Assembly: GCA_022414725.1 (NCBI GenBank)
Contig: JAJSRW010002087.1
Location: 20,803-84,802, forward strand
Length of the DNA: 64,000 nt
From: Microglena sp. YARC
Lineage: Eukaryota > Chlorophyta > Chlorophyceae > Chlamydomonadales > Chlamydomonadaceae
Reading direction: 5' to 3'
In this document: positions 57,201 through 64,000 of the stretch, one piece after another
Layout of the letters: the number at the start of each line of letters is the position of its first letter
Numbering within the stretch: position 1 is the first letter of the stretch
Notes under the pieces: generated by a model
What the model was told of the DNA's origin: nothing
Seen by the model: only the letters and a program-made list of their open reading frames with translations
Database searches by the model: none
Made by a program: the position numbers and the translations under genes

Positions 57201-60200
57201 GAAGGCGCTTTCAGCACCACAATAGGTCACAGCCTTGCATGCGCTAACCACAACAAACATGCAGCCTAAAAATGCTAGCACCACAACAAACATGCAGTCT
57301 TCGAAGGCGCTAGACCACAACACTGCAGTCTTGAAGCGTCAGTCCTGAACACAACAGGGTCAAGCGAGGCTAAGCACGCACACAAAGAAGGGTCAAACAT
57401 CGCAGTCTTGAAGGCGCTAGCACACAACAAACATGCAGTGAATGCGCTAGCACCACAACAAACATGCAGTCTTGAAGGCGCTAGCACACAAATAGATGAA
57501 TGCAACAACGCAGTCTTGAAGGCGCTAGCACCACAACAACATGGGTTCACGCCTGCTGCGACAGGCGCTAGCACCACAACAAACATGCAGGAATGCGCAG
57601 CACCAACAACAAACATGCAGTCTTGAAGCGCTAGCTACCACAACAAACATGCAGTCTTGAAGGCCGCTAGCACCGCGACAACACATGCATGCGCTAGCAC
57701 GCCACAACAAGCACAGCCTTGAAATGGACGCTAGCTACACAACAACAAACATGCAGTCTTGAAGGCGCTAGCTACGCACAACAAACATGAAAACATTGCC
57801 AGTCTTGAAGGCGCTAGCACCACACGTAAAACAATGCAAAGGCGGCAACCACAATGCATGCAGTCTTGAAGGCGAGCACCACAACAAACATGCAGCCTTT
57901 TGAAAGGCGCTAGCACGGCAACACCAATAGCCACAGCTTGATGCGAATAGGCATTGCAGATCTTAGAGATGCCGCTAAGCACCACAACAAACATGCAGTC
58001 TTGGAACGGGCGCTAGAAGGGCGCTTTCCACACAACAAACATGCAGTCTTTGAAGGCGCTAGCACACAATAGGGCTCACAGCTTGAATACGCTAGCAAAC
58101 CACAACAAAACAGCAGTAACTTAAAGGCGCTAAGACCACAACCAAACATGCAGTCTTGACAGGCGCTACGCCACACACAATAGGGTCCACAGCTTGAATG
58201 CGCTTTTTGCACCACAACAAACATGCAGTCTTGAACGGCGCTAGCACCACAACAAACATGCAGTCTGCGAATCGCGCTAGCACACACAGCCTTGAAGGCC
58301 TACACCGACATAAATAGGGGTGGTCACAGCCTTGAATAGGGTCACAGGCGCTAACACAACAACAACATGCAGTTCCTTGAAGGCGGCCTAGCAGCACAAC
58401 AAACATGCAGTCTTAAAAGTCGCTAGCACCACAAAAAAACATGCAGTCTTGGAAGGCGCTAGCACCAGCACATAGGTCACAGCCTTGAATTGTGCCTAGC
58501 ACGACAACAAAAGTGCAGTCTTGGAAAGGCGCTAGCGGGACCCCAACAAACATGCGTGCTGAAGGCGCTAGCAACCAACAACAAAACTACAGTCTTGAGG
58601 CGCTAGCACAAACAAACATGGCAGTTTTGAAGGCGCTAGCACCACAAACAGGGTCACAGCCTTGAAGGCGCTAGCACCAAAAAACGATGCAGTCTTGAAG
58701 GCGCTAGCACCACAAATAGGGTCACAGCCTTGAATGCGCTAGCACCACAACAAACATGCAGTCTTGAAGGCGCTAGCACCACAAACAGGGTCACAGCCTT
58801 GAATGCGCAAGCACCACAACAAACATCGCAGTCCTTGAAAGGCGCTAGCACCACAAACAAACAATGCAGTCTTGAAGGCGCCAGCACCATAACAAACATG
58901 CAGTCTTGAGGCGCTAGACACAACCAAACAATGCAGTCTTGAAAGGCGCTAGCACCACAAACAGAGTCATTCAGCCTTGAATGCGCTAGCACCACAACAA
59001 ACATGCAGTCCTTGAAGGCGCTTTCACCACAACAAAACATGCAGTCTTGAAGGCGCTTATCACCACAAATAGGGTCACAGCCTGAAATAACGCCTAGCAC
59101 ACAACAAAACATGCAGTATTCAAAGGCGCTAGCACCAGCAACAACATGCAGTCTTGAAGGCGCTACACCAAAATAGGGTCACAAGCCTGAATGCGCCTAG
59201 CAACACAACAAACATGCGCAGTACCTTTAAGGCCCTAGCCACCACAACAAACAGCAGTCTCTGAAGGCGCTAGCACACAACACGGGTCCACAGCCTTGAA
59301 GGCGCTAACACAAAACAACATGCAGTCTTGAAGGCGCTAGCACCACAACAACATGCAGTCTTAAAGGCTGCTGGCACACAAAAAACACTGCACGTCTGAA
59401 AGGCGCTAAGCACCACAAAATAGGGTCCACAGCCTTGAATGTGCTAGCACCACAAAACATCGGCGAGCTCTGAAGGCCTAAGCACCCCAAACAAACATGC
59501 CAGTCTTGAAGGGCTTAGACCAACAACAAACTGGCAGTCCTTGGAGCGCTAGCACCAACAACAAAGATTCAGTCTTGAAGGCGCTAGCACACAAAACAGG
59601 GTCACAGCCTTGAAGGCGCTGAGCACACAACAACATGCAGTCTGAAGCGCTAGCACCAACAAATGGGTCACAGCCTGAATGCGCTAGCACCACAACAACC
59701 ATGCAGTCTTGAAGGGCGCTTAGCACACAAACAGTGCACAGCCTTGAAATGAGCAAGCCACCACAACAAAACATGCAGTCTTGAAGGCGCTAGGCACGCA
59801 CAACAAACATGCAGTCTTGAAGGCGCTAGCACACCAACAAACATGCAGTCTGAAGGCAACTAGCACCAACAACAAATTTGGCAGTCTTGAGGCGCTAGCA
59901 CACAATAATGGGTCCAGCCTTGAATGCGCTAGCAGCCACAACAAACATGCAGTCTAGAAGGCGCCTTCACCACAACAAAACATGCAGTATTGAAGGCGAT
60001 AGCACCACAATAGGGTCACAGCCTTGAATGCGCTAGCACACAACAACATGCGTCTTGAAGGCGCTAGCACCAACAACATGCAGTCTTGTAAGGCGCTAGC
60101 ACCGGCAAATAGGGTAACAGCCTTGAAGGCGCTAAGCACCACAACAAACATGCAGTCTTGAAGACGATAGCACGCACAACAAACATCAGTCTTGAAGGCG

Positions 60201-63200
60201 CTAGACCACAAATAGGGTCACACCTTGAATTGCGCTAGCACACAACAAACAATGCATCTTGAAGGGCTAGCACGCACAACAAACATGCAGTCTGAAATGC
60301 GCTAGCACCAACAAACAAACATGCAGTCTTGAAGGCGTAGTAGCCACAAATAGGGTCACAGCTTGAATGGACGCTAGCAGCAACACAAACATGCAGTCTT
60401 GAAATGCGCTAGCACGCAAACAAACATGCAGTCTTGAAAGGCGCTTTCACCGACGAGAAACATGCAGTCTTGAAAGGCGCTAGGCACACAACAAACCATG
60501 CAGTCTTGAAGGGCGCTAGCAACCAAATAGAACAAGCCTTGAATGCGCTAGTCACACACAAAATGCAGTCTTGAAAGACGCTAGCACCACAACAAACATG
60601 CAGCCCTTGAAGGCGCTAGCACCACAAATCATGCAGCCTTGAAATGCCGCTTAGCACGCACAAAAAACATGCAGCGCTTAAATGCGCTAGCAACACAACA
60701 AACATGCAGTCTTGAAAGGCGCTAGCACCACAACAAACATGGCAGTCTGAAGGCGCTAAGCACCACAAATAGGTTAAAGCCTTGAATGCGCTAGCACCAC
60801 AACAAACATGCAGTCTTGAAGGCGCTAGCACCACAACAAACATGCAGTCTTGAAAGGCGCTAGCACCACAACAAACATGCAGCCTTGAAGCGCTAGCACA
60901 AACAAACATGCGAGTCCTTGAAGGCGTAGCACACAAGTAGGGTACAGCCTTTGAATGCGCATAGCACCAAAACAACATGCCCAGTCTTGAAGGCGCTAGC
61001 ACTATCAACAACATGGCAGTATTGAAGGCGCTAGCCCACAAACAAACAGTCAGTCCCTTGAAGGCGCTTAGCACCCACAAATAGAGTCAAGGCTTGAATG
61101 CGCTAGCACCACAACAAACATGGCAGTTCTTGAAGGCGCTAGCACCTACAACAAACATGCAGTCTGAGCGATACACCACAACAAACATGCAGTCTTGAAG
61201 GCGCTAGCACCACAACAAACATGCAGTCTTGAAGGCGCTAGCCACGCAACAATAGGGTCACAGCCTTGAATGCGCTAGCACGCACAACAAACATGCAGTC
61301 TTGGAGGCGCTAGCAACACAACAAACAATGCAGTCCTTGAAGGCGCATAGCACCGCAAATAGGGTCATAGCCTTGAAGGCGCTAGCACCACAACAAACAT
61401 GCATGTCTTGAAGGCGCTAGCCACCACAAGTAGGGTACAGCCTTGAATGCCGCTAGCAACCAACAACAACATGCAGTCTTGAAGGCGCTAGCACCAACAA
61501 CAAACCATGCAGTCTTGAAGGCGCTAGTACAACAAACAGGTCAGCACCTTGAAGGGCAGCTAAGCACAACAACAAACATGCAGTCTTGAAGGCGCTAAGC
61601 ACCACAACAAACATGCGTGCTTAAAGGTGCCAGCACCAAACAAAAAACATGGCAGTCTTAAGAGGCGCTAGCAACCAACAATAGGTCACAGCTTGAATGT
61701 GCAGACAAGCGAAACAAACATGCAGTCTTGAAGGCCTAGCACGGGCCGAACAAAACGTGCAGTCTTGAAGGCGCTAGCACACAACAAACTACAGTCCTTG
61801 GAAAGGCGCTAGCACACAACAAACATGCAGTTCTGAAAGGCGCAAGCGACCAAATAGGGTCACAGCTTGAAGTGCGCTAGCAACACAACAAACATGCAGT
61901 CCTTGAAGGCGCTAGCACCACAAACAGGGTAAGCTTGAATGGCAAGCACCACAACAACATGCAGTCTGAAAGGCGCTAGCACAACAAAAACATGCAGGTC
62001 TTGAAGGCGCTACTCACCACAACAAACATGCAGTCTGAAGGCGCTAGCACCCAACAAACATGCAGTCTTTGAAAGGCGCTGCACACAAACAGGGTCACAG
62101 CCTTGAATGCGCTATCACCACAACAACACTGCAGTCTTGAAGGGCGCTTTTCACCACAAACAATGCAGTCTTGAAGGCGCTAGCAACCACGAAATGGGGT
62201 CACAGCCTGTAAATGCGCTAGCCACCACAACAAACATGCGCAGTTCTTGAAGGCGCTAGCACCAACAACAAACATGCAAGTCCTTGAAGGCGCTAGCACA
62301 CAACAAACATCAGTCTTGGAAGGCGCTAGTACCACAAACAGGGTACAGCCTGGAAGGCGCTAAACACACAAACATGCAGTCTTAAAGGCGCTTAGCACAC
62401 AAATAGGGTTCACAGCCTTGAATGCGCTAGCACCACAAACATGCACAGTTCTTGAAGGCGCAGCACCAACAATAGGGTCACAGCAATTGGAATGCGCTAG
62501 ACCACAACAGAAATGCAAGTCTTGATAGGCGCTAGCACCACAACAAACATGCAGTCTTGAAGCGCTAGTACAACAAACAAGGTCACAGCCTTGAAGGCGC
62601 TAACAAACAAAAAACATGCAGTCTGAAGGCGCTAGCACGCGACAACACATGCAGTCTTAAAGGCGCTAGCACCTAAAAACATGCAGTTTTATTAAAGGAA
62701 GCTAGCACCGACATATATGGGTCAAAGCCTTGAATGTGCTAGGCCACCACAACAAACATGCAAAAGTCGTTGAAGTGCGCTATGCACCCGAAAAACGTGC
62801 AGTCTTGAAGAAGCTAGCACCACAACAAACTACAGTCTTGGAGGCGCTAGCACCACAACGCAAACAGGCAGTCTTGAAGGGCTAGCAACACAAATAAGGT
62901 CAGAGCCTTGAATGCGCTAGCACACAACAGACATGGCAGTCTTGAAGGCGCTTAGCACACAAACAGGGTCACAGCTTGAATGCGCAAGCACCAAAACAAC
63001 ATGCGTCTTGAAGGCGCTAGCACCAACAACAAACATGGCAGTCTTGAAGGCGCTATCACACAACAAGCATGCAAGTAACTTGAAAGGCGCTGAGCAACCA
63101 CAACAAACCATGCAAGTCTTGAAGGCTAGCACGCACAACAAGGGTCCAGCCTTGATATTGCGCTAGCACACAACAAACATGCAGTCCTTGAAGGCGCTTT

Positions 63201-63693
63201 CACACAACAAACAGCAGTCTTGAAGGCGCTGGCACGCACAAATAGGTCACAGCCTTTGAATGCGCTAAGCACCACTAACAAACATGCAGTCTGAAGGGCG
63301 CTAGCACCACAACAAACATGCAGTCTTGAGGCGCTAGCACAAACAACATGCAGTCTTGAGGCTGCTAGTACGCACAAACAGGGACCAGCCTGAAGGCGTA
63401 ACACGGCACAACAAACATGCAGTCTTAAAGGCGCTAAGCACCACAAATAGGGTCACAGCCTTGAATGCGCTACCACAACAAAAACATGCAGTCTTGGAAG
63501 GCGCTAGCACCACAAATAGGGTACAGGCCTTGAATGCGCTTATGCAGCATCGAACAACATGAGTCTTGAAGTCGCTAGCACCACAACAACAGCAGTCTTT
63601 GAAGGCGCTAGCAGCCACAAATAGGGTCATGCAGCCTTGAATGCGTAGCACCACAACAAACATGGCAGTCTTGAAGGCGCTAGCACCACAACG
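48250..63693. repeat. 34-bp satellite array, main block
   Basis: Monomer CAACAAACATGCAGTCTTGA+AGGCGCTAGCACCA (34 bp), roughly 400 or more copies. A second monomer type, CAAATAGGGTCACAGCCTTG+AATGCGCTAGCACCA, recurs every few hundred bp. The left edge (48.3-49.6 kb) holds the oldest variants (TTTCACCACGAGAAACATG). 49.9-53.3 kb is highly uniform; beyond 53.4 kb monomers carry frequent one-base indels. Cys/Ala/Val-rich frames on the minus strand are artefacts (34 is not a multiple of three). Confidence 0.97.
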
Positions 63694-63868
63694 AACTTGT
63701 GTCCTGCTTCGAGAGTGTATCTTTGAGCCTACCGGGAGGCGGTGGGCCGTTTTTCGGTTACGTGCTGATGTTCCGTTGATTTTGTGGTTCGCTCAGTTTC
63801 AGGCATGCGCCGGATTGCGTTTATTGACGGAGGGGTTGTGGGACTGTCTTGGTATGCAGTAATCGCTT
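63694..63868. other. Non-satellite insert of about 175 bp in the array
   Basis: Sequence unlike the monomer and unlike anything else in the window (GAACTTGTGTCCTGCTTCGA ... TGGGACTGTCTTGGTATGC). The plus strand is open through it, but only because it joins repeat frames; no family is recognised. The array resumes at 63,869. Confidence 0.6.
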
Positions 63869-64000
63869 GAAGGCGCTAGCAGCACAAATAGGGTCACAAG
63901 CTTGAATGGCGCTGAGCACACAAACAACATGCAGTCTTGAAGGCCGGCTAGCAACACAACAAACATGCAGTCTGAGGCCTAGCACCACAACGGTCAGCTA
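63869..64000. repeat. 34-bp satellite array, continuing past the window end
   Basis: Same monomer types, indel-rich, running to the last base. The right boundary is outside the window. Confidence 0.9.

Noticed and set aside
48250..64000. CRISPR-like appearance of 34-bp repeats
   Set aside because: Repeats are directly tandem with no unique spacers and no cas genes; the context is eukaryotic.

Overview
This is a eukaryotic nuclear window. It has split genes with GT-AG introns, a Ty1/copia retrotransposon with LTRs, short dispersed elements and very large amounts of tandem repeat. TTTAGGG-like tracts, repeat-stuffed introns and Ala/Gly/Ser/Pro/Lys-rich low-complexity protein regions fit a green alga (Chlamydomonadales/volvocine type). 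That assignment is inference. No RNA gene, CRISPR array or bacterial gene could be supported.

Left half (about 2.2-33.1 kb, minus strand): one very long gene. By joining open segments at GT-AG sites I obtain a 14-exon model from an ATG at 33,109 to a TGA at 2,201. All junctions agree in codon phase, with one unexplained shift inside exon 7. Exons 2-4 rebuild a complete bromodomain. Downstream are Pro/Ser/Gly-rich linkers, nuclear-localisation-like basic clusters ([14 protein letters not shown], poly-Lys), a KTDK-rich acidic/basic region, a small Cys-rich segment and a C-terminal coiled coil. About 4.2 kb of coding sequence is spread over 31 kb. The product looks like a nuclear, acetyl-lysine-reading chromatin protein of about 1,390 residues.

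Middle (36.1-43.5 kb, minus strand): a 7.3-kb Ty1/copia element with two LTRs identical by eye (394 bp) and a 5-bp target duplication (CCGGC). It is inserted in a local tandem repeat whose empty-site sequence can be rebuilt. Protease, integrase (DD35E), reverse transcriptase and RNase H are recognisable. Gag is broken by frameshifts and by a 252-bp inverted duplication. Gag and pol share one frame, separated by a single TAG.

Right part (44.8-47.6 kb, minus strand): the C-terminal exons of a cytochrome P450 gene. The haem-binding signature FMDGYRSCVG is formed exactly across an intron. From 48.25 kb to the window end lies a satellite of about 34-bp monomers that may sit inside an upstream intron of this gene.

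Main observation: most tandem arrays here are not random intronic repeats. Their units contain a copy of the adjoining exon edge together with its splice site (about 16 junctions in two unrelated genes). Several arrays (14.2-15.9, 19.1-23.5, 53.4-64.0 kb) also carry dense single-base indels typical of unpolished long-read sequence, so copy numbers there should be treated with caution.
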